A DNA stretch of 64,000 nucleotides from CALLPQ01 sp038531745 (GCA_038531745.1 JBCBBJ010000006.1:131776-195775); one strand, 5' to 3'. Numbered from the stretch's first letter, positions 53,988 to 63,629 are shown. The notes: generated by a model from the letters alone, not told the origin. Program-made: numbers and translations.

Positions 53988-54914
53988 TTAAGCCAGCGCT
54001 TCGAGGTCTTCCGGGCTCGCCGCGGACCGGGCACCAGCCTCTTTCTCGATCCGGCGGATCAAGCCGCTGAGTACTTTGCCAGCACCCAGTTCAACAAAAT
54101 CGGTAACCCCGTCATTGACCATGGCCTGGACACTTTGTGTCCAGCGTACCCGGCCCGTCACCTGTTTCACCAATAAATCGCGGATTGCGATGGGATCGCT
54201 CACGGCTTCCGCCGTGACATTTGCCACCAGGGGCACCGCCGGTTCTTGAATGTCAGCGTCAGCCAGCGCCTCGGCCATGCGGTCGGCGGCCGGTTGCATG
54301 AGGGAAGAATGGAACGGCGCAGAGACGGGAAGTTTTTTGGCGAGCTTGATACCAAGGCTCTTGGCGTTCGCACAAATAGCCTCAATCCGCGCAAGGTCGC
54401 CGGAAATGACAACCTGGCCGGGTGCATTATCGTTGGCGATCTCGCACACCCCCTCACCGGCAGTGTGCGCAATCGCGGCCTCGGCCCCCGCGATATCAAC
54501 ACCAATGAGCGCGGCCATGGCACCAACGCCGACGGGCACCGCCAACTGCATGGCTTCGCCACGAACCCGCAACAGCCGCGCCGTATCGCTCAAGGAAAGG
54601 CTACCCGCCGCGCATAGTGCCGAATATTCGCCAAGCGAGTGACCGGCCACACAGCGCGCATCAGCAATCTTCAGGCCGATTTCATTCTCCAGAACTTGCA
54701 CCACGGCGATGGACATGGCCATCAAGGCCGGTTGTGTGTTGGTGGTCAGGGTCAATGCCTCAGCCGGACCGTCAAAAATGGTTGTCGATAATTTTTCGTG
54801 GAGGGCCTCGTCAACCTCCTCAAAAACCTCGCGCGCCACCGAAAACGCCTCATAAAGATCGCGGCCCATGCCCACGGCCTGGCTACCTTGTCCGGGAAAA
54901 ATGTATGCGCGCAT
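53988..54914 (-). CDS. fabD: Malonyl-CoA:ACP transacylase
   Basis: 308 residues. MRAYIFPGQGSQAVGMG opens the protein, the nucleophile is S93 in GHSLGEYSAL, and the partner His is in VSAPFHSSLM. It loads malonyl groups onto ACP. The ATG at 54914 gives the standard N-terminus; in-frame extension upstream is not supported. It is divergent from rpsF, and this fabD / rpsF-rpsR-rplI head-to-head arrangement is common in alphaproteobacteria. Confidence 0.97.
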   Translation of the reverse strand: MRAYIFPGQGSQAVGMGRDLYEAFSVAREVFEEVDEALHEKLSTTIFDGPAEALTLTTNTQPALMAMSIAVVQVLENEIGLKIADARCVAGHSLGEYSALCAAGSLSLSDTARLLRVRGEAMQLAVPVGVGAMAALIGVDIAGAEAAIAHTAGEGVCEIANDNAPGQVVISGDLARIEAICANAKSLGIKLAKKLPVSAPFHSSLMQPAADRMAEALADADIQEPAVPLVANVTAEAVSDPIAIRDLLVKQVTGRVRWTQSVQAMVNDGVTDFVELGAGKVLSGLIRRIEKEAGARSAASPEDLEALA

Positions 54915-55219
54915 GGGAGGCCCTGTTTCTGCTTTGGCGATGTGAGCGCCCGGCTTACCCACCACTCCACCGAATGGCAATTGCTTGTCCGTCTGGATTC
55001 AGAGGAGGCGCGCGCAAAATCCACCCACACTGGATGTTGCATTTACAACAGGTGCCCGCTATCACCCTCGCTTCACGAACGATGGTCGGTGGCGACTGCC
55101 TCGTCTTTTTGGCAGCAGTCCGCGCGGGATGGTCCCGCCGCTCACCGAACCGCAGGTCAGAACGGGCCCCAGCCGCCCGCACGCTGATCTCCATCGTCCA
55201 AACAGGAGCTGGCACCATT
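54915..55219. other. Divergent promoter region between fabD and rpsF
   Basis: 305 bases without a supported gene. It includes a GCGGGA-TGG-TCCCGC hairpin at about 55124-55140 in the rpsF leader side and an ACTGCC / GGCAGCAGT pair around 55095-55130. These could form a leader structure on the rpsF message; the CACCG element of the known S6:S18-binding leader appears (CTCACCGAACC), but I could not confirm the fold. Confidence 0.4.
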
Positions 55220-55618
55220 ATGCCATTATATGAGCACGTCTTCATTGCGCGTCAGGACATTTCCCCTGCGCAAATGGAAGCCCTTACCGAAACCCTATCC
55301 GAAATTGTCACCAGCAATGGCGGCAAAATTGCCAAGACCGAATATTGGGGCTTGCGCAACTTACAGTACAAAATCCGCAAGAATCGCAAGGGCCACTATG
55401 GCCTGTTGAACATTGATGGGCCCGCCGAGGCCATCCACGAGTTGGAACGCCAGGAACGCATCAATGAAGATATCATCCGTATCTTGACCATCCGCGTTGA
55501 AGAACACGACACCGAACAATCCCCCATCATGAGCCGAGGTGGCCGCGACCGGGGCGGTCGTGGTGATCGCGATCGTGGTGATCGGGGCGACCGTGGTGAT
55601 CGCGGCAGTCGTAATTAG
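55220..55618 (+). CDS. rpsF: 30S ribosomal protein S6
   Basis: 132 residues. MPLYEHVFIARQDIS and YWGLRNLQYKIRKNRKGHYGLLNIDGP are the S6 core, which pairs with S18 in the 30S platform. The C-terminus has an Arg/Gly/Asp-rich tail (repeated RGDRGD units, about 28 residues) of the kind common in alphaproteobacteria. CAGGAGCTGG precedes the ATG. It is followed by rpsR after 26 bp. Confidence 0.97.
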   Translation: MPLYEHVFIARQDISPAQMEALTETLSEIVTSNGGKIAKTEYWGLRNLQYKIRKNRKGHYGLLNIDGPAEAIHELERQERINEDIIRILTIRVEEHDTEQSPIMSRGGRDRGGRGDRDRGDRGDRGDRGSRN

Positions 55619-55644
55619 CCGAAAGAAAAAGAAGGAACAAACCA

Positions 55645-55869
55645 ATGGCAAAACCCTTTTTCCGTCGGCGCAAGACCTGCCCGTTCTCCGGCGATAATGC
55701 ACCGAAAATCGATTACAAAGACGTCCGGCTTTTGCAGCGCTATGTGTCTGAGCGCGGTAAAATCGTGCCCTCGCGCATTTCGGCCGTTTCCAACAAAAAA
55801 CAACGTGAGCTTGCGCGCGCCATCAAACGCGCGCGTATCCTCGCGCTTCTGCCATATGTGGGAGAATAA
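55645..55869 (+). CDS. rpsR: 30S ribosomal protein S18
   Basis: 74 residues. FFRRRKTCPFSGDNAP, DYKDVRLLQRYVSERGKIVPSRI and the KQRELARAIKRARILALLPY end are the S18 signature. It binds S6 and 16S rRNA. AAGAAGGAACAA precedes the ATG; rplI follows after five bases, so the three genes form one operon. Confidence 0.98.
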   Translation: MAKPFFRRRKTCPFSGDNAPKIDYKDVRLLQRYVSERGKIVPSRISAVSNKKQRELARAIKRARILALLPYVGE

Positions 55870-55874
55870 GCACC

Positions 55875-56501
55875 ATGGAACTCATTCTACTGGAACGCGT
55901 GGAAAATCTTGGCCAGATCGGTGACGTTGTCACCGTAAAGCCGGGCTTTGCCCGCAATTATCTGTTGCCGCAGAAAAAAGCCCTGCGCGCCAATGAAGCC
56001 AACAAGAAAGTCTTTGAGGCGCAGCGCGCCGACCTCGAGGCGCGTAATTTGGAGCGCAAAAAAGACGCCGAAGCAGTGGCCACCAAAGTGGATGGCAGCA
56101 GCTTTGTGGTGATCCGGCAGGCATCTGCCATGGGCCTCCTCTACGGGTCGGTTTCAACCCGCGATATTGCAGAGGCGGCAACCAGCGACGGTGTAGCCAT
56201 TGACCGCAACCAGGTGCGTCTCGACAAGCCCTTGAAAACCCTGGGTTTGTTTCCCGTGCGTATCCGTCTTCACCCGGAAGTTGACGCAACCATCACCATC
56301 AATGTTGCCCGCTCCGACGAGGAAGCCGAACGTCAGGCCGCTGGCGAAGACGTCCTGGCCCGCGACAATGATCGCTTCGATGATGAGGATGAAGGCGATG
56401 CGGAGTTCTTTGATCCCGCATCGGGCGAAGCGGTTACCGATGACGCAAGCAGTGACGGTGATAGCGCCAGCGCTGATGCTGAGGAAACACCAGCCAGCTA
56501 A
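55875..56501 (+). CDS. rplI: 50S ribosomal protein L9
   Basis: 208 residues. The N-terminal domain begins MELILLERVENLGQIGDVVTVKPGFARNYLLPQKKAL, the family signature. The C-terminal domain (LYGSVSTRDIAEA, FPVRIRLHPEV) follows after the connecting helix. An acidic Asp/Glu/Ser tail of about 50 residues makes it longer than the usual ~150. A strong terminator follows directly. Confidence 0.97.
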   Translation: MELILLERVENLGQIGDVVTVKPGFARNYLLPQKKALRANEANKKVFEAQRADLEARNLERKKDAEAVATKVDGSSFVVIRQASAMGLLYGSVSTRDIAEAATSDGVAIDRNQVRLDKPLKTLGLFPVRIRLHPEVDATITINVARSDEEAERQAAGEDVLARDNDRFDDEDEGDAEFFDPASGEAVTDDASSDGDSASADAEETPAS

Positions 56502-56525
56502 CATCGTTTTACCGGACGATTTCGA

Positions 56526-56557
56526 AAGCCAGCATCATTCGATGCTGGCTTTTTTAT
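56526..56557 (+). terminator. Intrinsic terminator of the rpsF-rpsR-rplI operon
   Basis: AAGCCAGCATC - ATTC - GATGCTGGCTT is a perfect 11-bp stem (56526-56551) followed by a T run (TTTTTTATT). It lies 25 bases past the rplI stop, so dnaB downstream needs its own promoter in 56558-56671, an AT-rich stretch. Confidence 0.92.
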
Positions 56558-56671
56558 TCGGTATACTGTATATTATTGTAGTATCTATTCAATTGGTATA
56601 GGTCTTATTCCTAAGGGCGGTTTTCCCCATCGTCAAAAAACCGCTATCAGCGCCTCAATTTTTTGCCTACC

Positions 56672-58234
56672 ATGCGGCGCATGGCTGACGGTACACCTCC
56701 CCCTTTTTCCAATGACGCTGTTCCATCAGGACCCCGTGATGGATCCGCACCGCGCGGTGCCGACAAGAGCGATCCGGCGCAAAGGCTGCCCATCAGTCTT
56801 GAGGCGGAACAGGCTGTGCTCGGCGCCATTCTCTATGATAATGAGATATTCTTTCGAGTATCGTCCTACCTGAAGCCGGAGCATTTTTATGATCCGGTGC
56901 ACCAGCTGATTTACGACGCCTGTGGGCAGTTAATCAATTCATCGCGGCTTGCCTCCCCGCTTGTGGTCGACACTTTTTTGCAGGACGAGGCCGGTTTTCA
57001 GGAAACCGGAGGGCGAAAATATCTTGAGCAATTGGCTGGTAGTTTTCCATCGGTGGCAAGCGCTGGCGATTACGCGCGGATCGTTTTTGACATGTCGGTG
57101 TGCCGCGGCTTAATCCGTATCGGCACGGATATGGCCGACCGTGCACGCCAGTCGACCATTGATGATCAGCCTGCCGAGCAGCTTGATGCCGCCGAACAAG
57201 AATTATATCGCCTGGCGGAAACAGGAAAGTTTGGCGGCGGCTTCGTATCCTTTCGCTCTGCGATCACACAAGCCATTAATCTGGCGGATGCGGCGGTTAA
57301 GCGCGACGGCAAGATGGCCGGTGTGGGCAGCGGATTGCTCGACCTTGATAAAAAACTCGGCGGCTTACACCCCTCTGATCTCGTCATCCTCGCGGCCCGT
57401 CCCTCCATGGGCAAAACTGCCCTCGCCGCCAATATCGGTATCAATGCGGCGCGCGCGCATAAGACCGAACGCCAGGAAGATGGCACCATGAAAACCGTGA
57501 ACGGGGCAGTGGTTGGTTTTTTCTCCCTTGAAATGGCCGCCGAACAAATCGCTACACGGATCATTTCCGAATTTTCCCGCGTCCCGTCGGAGCGTATCCG
57601 CCGCGGTGATGTTGACCATGAAGAGTTCGACCGGATCTACAACGCCGCTCGCGAGCTGGAGGGTCTGCCCTTTTATATCGATGACACCGGCGGCATCTCC
57701 ATCGCACAAGTGGCAGCGCGTGCTCGGCGGCTTAAACGCCAGCACGGTCTCGACATGTTGATCATTGACTATCTGCAACTCCTCACCGGGACCGGCAAAC
57801 GCAATGATAACCGCGTGCAGGAAATTACGGAGATCAGCATGGGGTTAAAAACGCTCGCCAAGGAATTGAACATTCCCGTGGTGGCGCTGTCCCAGCTATC
57901 GCGGCAAGTGGAGGCGCGCGAAGACAAACGCCCCCAATTATCCGACCTGCGTGAGTCCGGTTCCATCGAACAGGATGCAGACGTGGTCATGTTTTTGTTT
58001 CGTGAGGAATATTACCACAGCCGCGCCATGCCCGGTGATGAGAACAGCCCGGAATTTCAAACCTGGCAGGACCGTAACCGTGAATTGCAAAATGTCGCTG
58101 AACTGATCATCGGCAAACAACGCCACGGCCCCATCGGCACCGTCAAACTGCACTTTGAAAGTGAGTTTACGAAATTCTCCAACCTCGCCAAACAAGACCT
58201 CGATGAATATGGTAATCCATCCTACGAGGGATGA
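56672..58234 (+). CDS. dnaB: Replicative DNA helicase DnaB
   Basis: About 520 residues. The N-terminal domain (LPISLEAEQAVLGAILYDNE, HFYDPVHQLIYDA) binds primase. The RecA-like domain has Walker A ARPSMGKTALA, VVGFFSLEMAAEQIATRI, LIIDYLQLLTG, ALSQLSRQVEAREDKRPQLSDLRESGSIEQDADVVMFLFREEYY. A short insert (KTERQEDGTMKTVNGA) lies after Walker A, as in alphaproteobacterial DnaB. The exact start is unclear: ATGs at 56672 and 56681 both lack a clear ribosome site. Confidence 0.96.
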   Translation: MRRMADGTPPPFSNDAVPSGPRDGSAPRGADKSDPAQRLPISLEAEQAVLGAILYDNEIFFRVSSYLKPEHFYDPVHQLIYDACGQLINSSRLASPLVVDTFLQDEAGFQETGGRKYLEQLAGSFPSVASAGDYARIVFDMSVCRGLIRIGTDMADRARQSTIDDQPAEQLDAAEQELYRLAETGKFGGGFVSFRSAITQAINLADAAVKRDGKMAGVGSGLLDLDKKLGGLHPSDLVILAARPSMGKTALAANIGINAARAHKTERQEDGTMKTVNGAVVGFFSLEMAAEQIATRIISEFSRVPSERIRRGDVDHEEFDRIYNAARELEGLPFYIDDTGGISIAQVAARARRLKRQHGLDMLIIDYLQLLTGTGKRNDNRVQEITEISMGLKTLAKELNIPVVALSQLSRQVEAREDKRPQLSDLRESGSIEQDADVVMFLFREEYYHSRAMPGDENSPEFQTWQDRNRELQNVAELIIGKQRHGPIGTVKLHFESEFTKFSNLAKQDLDEYGNPSYEG

Positions 58235-58317
58235 ACGACCACCCTTTTGCGCGCTCCCCCTGTTTGCGAGACTATTGCGAGACTGCGCGGCGCGCCCGGT
58301 TGAGCTCTAGTGCTCAC

Positions 58318-60471
58318 CTATAATGACGTCTCCACCAACGCTACCCAGTCGGCTTCGTTCAACACTTTGACGCCGAGGCCCTCGGCTTTCTTCAATTTCG
58401 ATCCGGCACCGGGCCCGGCCACGAGAATATCTGTCTTCCCCGACACTGAGCCTGAAACCTTTGCGCCCAATGACTGGGCCTGGGCCTTCGCTTCATCGCG
58501 GGTCATGGTCTCCAGCGTTCCCGTAAAGACGATGATTTTTCCCGCCACAACGTTATCGGCACTGGCAGTACTCTTCATCTCCTGAGGATCAATTTGAGCC
58601 AACAGCTGCCCCACCGCGTGACGGTTATGGTGCTCACGGAAGAAATCAATAACACCCTTTGCCACTAGAGCCCCAACGCCATCAATATCGATCATTTGTT
58701 GATAGTCAGCGCTGTCACTGTCTTGCGCCGCAATCGCAGCCCTCTGGAAGGCGTCAAAGGTGCAATAGTGTTGGGCAAAGAGACGGGCATTTGTCTCACC
58801 AATATGGCGGATTCCAAGGGCATTGATCAGACGGTCAAGCGGCGGCGTACGGCGCGCATCAATCGCCGTAAACAGATTATTGATGGACTTCAGATTGGTG
58901 GGCTGACGCTCTCCGTCTTTGAGCTGTGGTTCGCCATCCTTCATTTTATAAGTATAGAGATCAATTTCGCCCGCCGCCTGCCGGGTTTTGAGCGTAAAGA
59001 TATCTCCGGGCTCGCGGATGATGTCTCGGTTGAAAAAATCGTCAATCTGTTTGGTACCGAGCCCGTCTATGTCCAGGGCCTTGCGCGAAACGAAGTGTTT
59101 AAGACGCTCCGCCGCCTGGGCATCGCAGGTGAGTCCGCCGGTACAGCGGCGCACCACATCAATTTCCCCCTTAGCATTCTCTTCGCGCAGGGCAGCACTC
59201 CCACAAACCGGGCAGGCTTGCGGAAAAACAAAGCGTCTTGCGCCTTTTTTACGCTCTTCCATCACCACACGGACAATTTGGGGGATCACATCACCCGCAC
59301 GCTGCACCACCACATGATCCCCGATGCGCACGTCTTTGCGCTCAATCTCGTCCTGATTGTGAAGCGTTGCATTCGATACCACCACACCGCCAACCGTCAC
59401 CGGCTTCAACCGGGCCACGGGGGTGAGCGCGCCGGTTCGTCCCACCTGAATATCAATGCCATCAAGGACAGTGATCGCTTGTTCAGCGGCAAATTTATGG
59501 GCCACCGCCCATCGCGGCGCCCGGCTGACAAAGCCAAGCCGACCTTGATAATCGAGCCGGTCAACCTTGTAGACAACCCCGTCAATATCATAACCCAAGG
59601 TGGCGCGGGATTTATCAATATACTGATAATGGGCAATGAGTTCTTCAGCTGTTTCACACCGTCTGGTTAGGGCGTTGGTCGCAAACCCCCATTCACTAAG
59701 CTGCGCAATTGCCTCAAACTGGGTTGGTGCAATTGGCGCGCTCACCTCCCCCCAACTATAGGCAAAAAATTTCAAGGGGCGGCGCGCGGTGATGGCGCGA
59801 TCGAGTTGGCGCAGGGACCCCGCGGCGGCATTGCGCGGATTGGCAAACAGATCCTTGCCGGGTTCCTCTCGGGTACGGCGTTTATTAACGGCTTCAAAAT
59901 CCGTATGGGACATATAGACTTCACCGCGGACCTCCAGGATTTCTGGTGCGCCGTCTATCCGCCTGGGGATAGAGCCGATTGTCAAAAGATTGCCGGTGAC
60001 ATTCTCCCCCACTTGCCCGTCACCGCGCGTGGCCCCCACGGTCAGAACACCGTTCTCATAGCGGAGATTAGCCGACAGGCCATCAATCTTTGGCTCCGCG
60101 GTAAAGGCGAGCGGATCACCCTCCTCCAGCTTCAAGAATCGCCGAACGCGCGCCACAAAATCCTGTACATCCCCATCATCAAACGCATTGTCGAGTGAGA
60201 GCATCGGCGCCGCATGGGTCACCTTTTCAAACCGGGTGGATGGCGGCGCGCCAACTTTTTTCGAGGGGCTATCGTCACGCACAAGCTTTGGAAAGCGTTC
60301 TTCAATCAACAAATTACGACGGCGCAACGCATCATAATCAGCATCAATCATGACTGGCGCATCATCGCCATGATAAGCTTTGTCAGCATCCGCCAGCGTC
60401 GTGGCAAGCCGCAGCAATTCAGCCTTGGCGTCTTCCTCCGTTAGCTGATCAACGGGCTCGTTGGCACTCAT
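58318..60471 (-). CDS. ligA: NAD-dependent DNA ligase LigA
   Basis: 717 residues. The adenylation-domain nucleophile is the Lys in AEPKIDGLSANLRYENG. The OB fold, the zinc finger (CPVCGSAALREENAKGEIDVVRRC...LTC), helix-hairpin-helix repeats and a C-terminal BRCT domain (GKIIVFTGTLETMTRDEAKAQAQSLGAKV) follow in order. It seals nicks in replication and repair. Starts at 60471 (MSANEPVD) and 60480 are both possible. It lies 40 bp after recN, a conserved pair, and is convergent with dnaB. Confidence 0.97.
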   Translation of the reverse strand: MSANEPVDQLTEEDAKAELLRLATTLADADKAYHGDDAPVMIDADYDALRRRNLLIEERFPKLVRDDSPSKKVGAPPSTRFEKVTHAAPMLSLDNAFDDGDVQDFVARVRRFLKLEEGDPLAFTAEPKIDGLSANLRYENGVLTVGATRGDGQVGENVTGNLLTIGSIPRRIDGAPEILEVRGEVYMSHTDFEAVNKRRTREEPGKDLFANPRNAAAGSLRQLDRAITARRPLKFFAYSWGEVSAPIAPTQFEAIAQLSEWGFATNALTRRCETAEELIAHYQYIDKSRATLGYDIDGVVYKVDRLDYQGRLGFVSRAPRWAVAHKFAAEQAITVLDGIDIQVGRTGALTPVARLKPVTVGGVVVSNATLHNQDEIERKDVRIGDHVVVQRAGDVIPQIVRVVMEERKKGARRFVFPQACPVCGSAALREENAKGEIDVVRRCTGGLTCDAQAAERLKHFVSRKALDIDGLGTKQIDDFFNRDIIREPGDIFTLKTRQAAGEIDLYTYKMKDGEPQLKDGERQPTNLKSINNLFTAIDARRTPPLDRLINALGIRHIGETNARLFAQHYCTFDAFQRAAIAAQDSDSADYQQMIDIDGVGALVAKGVIDFFREHHNRHAVGQLLAQIDPQEMKSTASADNVVAGKIIVFTGTLETMTRDEAKAQAQSLGAKVSGSVSGKTDILVAGPGAGSKLKKAEGLGVKVLNEADWVALVETSL

Positions 60472-60511
60472 GGTCACCATGGCTCCAAAATTGGGGTTGC
60501 GTGTTGCGGGG

Positions 60512-62320
60512 TCAGGAGGCTTTTTTGCGGGCCGTTTTTGTAGCCCGCCCGCTCTTTGCGGCCAATTTCTTTTCGCGCGCCGGTTTGCGGGAGCCCGTTT
60601 GCGCATTTTTTGACACTGCAGGGTCCAGCAATTGGCGCGCCGCGTCGCGGGCCGCATCACTGATGGTTGCCCCGGCGAGCATGCGCGCAATCTCTTCAAT
60701 CCGGTCATCGGTATCAAGCGGTGTTACCCGCGTGAGTGTGGTGTCATCACTTTGTTCTTTGGCAACCGTCCAGTGAATTTGCGCCCGCGCAGCCACCTGC
60801 GGTGAATGGGTGACAACAAGAACCTGCGCATCGCGCGCCAATCGCGCCAGGCGTTCCCCCACCGCATCGGCAACAGCGCCACCGACGCCGGCGTCAACTT
60901 CGTCAAAGATGATCACGGTACGGTTTTCTTTGCTGGCGATGGCGGCTTTCATGGCAAGGACAAATCGCGAAAGCTCCCCGCCCGACGCAATGGTTTTTAG
61001 AGGCCCCTTTGGTGCGCCGGGATTGGTGGCAACCATAAACTCAACCTGGTCGATCCCCGTTTCCATGGGCGCGCCAACATCGCTCTCAATCTGCGTGGAA
61101 AAAACGGCCCGGCCAAGTTTGAGCGGTGCGAGCTCGCTCATCACGGCTTTGTCCAGAATGGCGGCAATCTTGCGGCGATTGCGCGAGAGCTTTTCCGCCG
61201 CCCGGTCATACTCGGCTTTGGCCGTCTTCACCTCGGCCTCCAACGCGCCAAAGGCAACGGCATCATTTTCCAACAGATCGAGCGCATCGCGCGAACGGAG
61301 AAAAAACCCGGGCAACGCTTCGGGGGCGACGCCATGCTTGCGGGCGGCGGCGCGCAGGGCAAAAAGGCGTTCCTCAACCCGGTCGAGCGCTTGCGGGTCC
61401 GGGTCGATGGCCTCGGCCAGTTCTTGCACCAGACCGCGTGCCTCCATCACCTCACTCAGGGCGCTTTCAAGACGGGCAGCGGCGGCTGCAAAATTGACTG
61501 ACGGCAGATCATCGGTATGCCCCTCATTTACGGGGGTAAGGCTTGGCTGGCGATTGGCCGCCGCCTCCAAATGGCGCGCGGCTCGGGCCAATTTTTCTTC
61601 AAGCGCTTCATCATCAACGGCGTCGCGGGCCGCGCGCACATCATCAAGCATTTTTTCCGCAGCCATCAGCCGGGTGCGTGCGCCAACAAGTTCAGCTTCC
61701 TCGCCCTCGGCGGGGGCAAGCTCGGTCAGTTCCGCCACAACATGGCGTAAATAATCAGCCTCGCGCAGGGCGCGCTCCCGGTCGCGTTGTTTTTCTTCCA
61801 GCGCTATGGTTGCCGATCGCCATTTCAACCAAGATGATTTTACCGCTGCGACCTGTTTTTCGTGGCCGCCAAATTCATCCAGCAGATCACGGTGCGTGGC
61901 GGCGGTAAGAAAGCCGCGCCCATCATGCTGGCCGTGGATTTCAAGCAGCGCCTCGCCAATGGTGCGCAACATGGTGATCGATACCGGCTGGTCATTGATA
62001 TAGCCGCGTCCGCGCCCATCCTTGCCCTGGACCCGGCGCAGGATGACCTGATCATCGCCGCTATCGAGGCCGTTTTCTGTGAGCACCGACCAAACCGGAT
62101 GATCCGTACCTGGCTCAAACGCAACCGTCACGACACCCTGGTCTGCGCCTTCACGCACGGCGGTTCGGCTGGCGCGCCCGCCGCAGGCAAGCCCGAGCGC
62201 ATCCAGCAAAATCGACTTGCCCGCACCCGTTTCACCGGTCAGCGCCGTCAGCCCTTCGCCAAGCGACAGGGAGAGCTGATCAATCAGCACAATATCCTGA
62301 ATATGTAGAGCCGTAAGCAT
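60512..62320 (-). CDS. recN: DNA repair protein RecN
   Basis: 602 residues. Walker A is TGETGAGKSILLDALGLACGG near the N-terminus; long coiled-coil arms occupy the middle; LVVTHSPQVAARAQIHWTVAKE and RTVIIFDEVDAGVGGAVADAVG supply the C-terminal ATPase half. RecN is an SMC-like protein in double-strand break repair. A basic Lys/Arg/Ala tail of about 40 residues is not part of the core. The bamD gene usually found upstream in this class is absent. Confidence 0.97.
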   Translation of the reverse strand: MLTALHIQDIVLIDQLSLSLGEGLTALTGETGAGKSILLDALGLACGGRASRTAVREGADQGVVTVAFEPGTDHPVWSVLTENGLDSGDDQVILRRVQGKDGRGRGYINDQPVSITMLRTIGEALLEIHGQHDGRGFLTAATHRDLLDEFGGHEKQVAAVKSSWLKWRSATIALEEKQRDRERALREADYLRHVVAELTELAPAEGEEAELVGARTRLMAAEKMLDDVRAARDAVDDEALEEKLARAARHLEAAANRQPSLTPVNEGHTDDLPSVNFAAAAARLESALSEVMEARGLVQELAEAIDPDPQALDRVEERLFALRAAARKHGVAPEALPGFFLRSRDALDLLENDAVAFGALEAEVKTAKAEYDRAAEKLSRNRRKIAAILDKAVMSELAPLKLGRAVFSTQIESDVGAPMETGIDQVEFMVATNPGAPKGPLKTIASGGELSRFVLAMKAAIASKENRTVIIFDEVDAGVGGAVADAVGERLARLARDAQVLVVTHSPQVAARAQIHWTVAKEQSDDTTLTRVTPLDTDDRIEEIARMLAGATISDAARDAARQLLDPAVSKNAQTGSRKPAREKKLAAKSGRATKTARKKAS

Positions 62321-62656
62321 GGCGGTCTATAGATCCTGTTGAGCGGTGCCACGACGAAAGCGCAAACACAGACATAACCGAAGTGATAGCGGATTCACGG
62401 TGTCTTAAATAGCGTTGGCATGCCCGCGAGACATCGGGAAAACGTCAACTGGCGTCGGCGGCAGTCACCTTGCTTGAGCCCTCAAAATCGCCGGTCAGCA
62501 CGGCGCCAAAAGTGATCGTTTTCACAGCATCATCTACAAAGAAACCGGTACACCTATGGTGCACCGGTTCCGTTATTCGGATATTTGGCCCCGGCAAACA
62601 AGGCCCGTAGCGCAAAGCCACCCAGTGCCCCAAATGGAACCCAGGCGGGAAATGCC
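62321..62656. other. Intergenic region between recN and rpsI
   Basis: 336 bases without a supported gene. It carries the hairpin at 62543-62569 at the rpsI end. A 62-codon frame at 62445-62633 on the minus strand shows no recognisable protein and no ribosome site, so I do not call it. Confidence 0.5.
62543..62569 (-). terminator. Hairpin downstream of rpsI, probable transcript end
   Basis: AACCGGTACACC - TAT - GGTGCACCGGTT forms a 12-bp stem with one mismatch, about 90 bases past the rpsI stop. On the minus strand it is followed by TTTCTTTG, a weak T-rich tail. It probably ends or stabilises the rplM-rpsI message. Confidence 0.5.
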
Positions 62657-63157
62657 CTAACGTTTGGAGAACTGGAACGACCGTCGGGCTTTCGCCTTAC
62701 CGTATTTCTTCCGCTCTACCACGCGGCTGTCACGGGTCAGGAAGCCACCTTTCTTCAGGACGGGCCGCAAGCCCGGCTCGTAATATGTCAGCGCTTTGGA
62801 GATACCATGGCGCACTGCACCAGCCTGGCCAGAGGGGCCGGACCCGGTAACCGTGCAAACCACATCAAACTGGCCGTCGCGTTCGGCGGCAACCAGGGGC
62901 TGCTTGATGATCATCTGCAAAACGGGGCGACCAAAATAATCAGCCTGGTCTTTTTTGTTCACCGTGATTTTGCCAGAGCCGGGCTTAATCCAAACCCGCG
63001 CAACGGCGCGTTTACGCTTGCCAGTTGCGTAAGATCGACCTTGGTCGTCAATCTTTGGCTCGGGCAATTCCACAGGCTCTTCGGTGGTGACAGCCGTCAC
63101 GTCCATGCCGCCTTCTTCAGCGACGGATTTAAGGTCTTCGAGGGATGAAGCGCTCAT
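62657..63157 (-). CDS. rpsI: 30S ribosomal protein S9
   Basis: 166 residues. The core begins at SYATGKRKRAVARVWIKPGSGKITVN; QAGAVRHGISKAL and the terminal KAKARRSFQFSKR, whose C-terminal Arg contacts P-site tRNA, are the signature. An N-terminal extension of about 40 residues is longer than in E. coli (130) but usual in alphaproteobacteria. It lies four bases after rplM, forming one operon. Confidence 0.97.
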   Translation of the reverse strand: MSASSLEDLKSVAEEGGMDVTAVTTEEPVELPEPKIDDQGRSYATGKRKRAVARVWIKPGSGKITVNKKDQADYFGRPVLQMIIKQPLVAAERDGQFDVVCTVTGSGPSGQAGAVRHGISKALTYYEPGLRPVLKKGGFLTRDSRVVERKKYGKAKARRSFQFSKR

Positions 63158-63161
63158 GGAA

Positions 63162-63629
63162 TTAGTCTTCCCGTTTGTTTTTAGAATTCATACCGGCAAC
63201 ATCCAGAATTTCTGGCGATTGTGCTTCGTGGGGATGCTCGGCGCCCGCATAGACCCGTAGATTGGTCATCTGACCACGCGCCAGCGAAGAGTCCTTCGGC
63301 ATCATGCGCTCAACGGCTTTCATGACCACGCGCTCAGGGTGGTTGCCACCGAGGATTTTTTCCATGGTGCGTTCTTTGATCCCGCCGGGATAGCCAGTGT
63401 GCCAATAGAATTTTTTGGCGGCCATTTTGTTCCCGGTAAAGCGCACCTTGTCGGCATTGATCACGATGACATTGTCGCCGCAATCAACATTGGGCGTAAA
63501 CATAGGCTTGTGCTTACCACGCAGACGCATGGCGATTTGCGACGCAAGACGACCAACCACAAGGCCCTCCGCATCGATCAACAGCCATTTCTTGTCCACA
63601 TCACCAGCTTTGGCGGAGTAGGTTTTCAT
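63162..63629 (-). CDS. rplM: 50S ribosomal protein L13
   Basis: 155 residues. MKTYSAKAGDVDKKWLLIDAEGLVVGRLASQIAMRLRGKHKP, VDCGDNVIVINADKVRFTGNK, YPGGIKERTMEKIL and RMMPKDSSLARGQMTNLRVYAGAEHPHEAQ are the L13 landmarks. It assembles early in the 50S subunit. The leader contains a terminator-like hairpin ending 14 bases before the ATG, and AGGA is the likely ribosome site. In E. coli L13 represses its own operon. Confidence 0.98.
   Translation of the reverse strand: MKTYSAKAGDVDKKWLLIDAEGLVVGRLASQIAMRLRGKHKPMFTPNVDCGDNVIVINADKVRFTGNKMAAKKFYWHTGYPGGIKERTMEKILGGNHPERVVMKAVERMMPKDSSLARGQMTNLRVYAGAEHPHEAQSPEILDVAGMNSKNKRED

Noticed and set aside
54617..55219. Long in-frame extension upstream of rpsF
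   Set aside because: It overlaps fabD on the other strand, is basic and low in pattern, and the S6 fold begins exactly at the ATG with its own ribosome site at 55220.
60481..60717. N-terminal extension of ligA by about 80 codons overlapping recN
   Set aside because: The extension reads the RecN C-terminal tail out of frame; LigA homologues start near MSANEPVD and the 40-bp gap fits the usual recN-ligA spacing.
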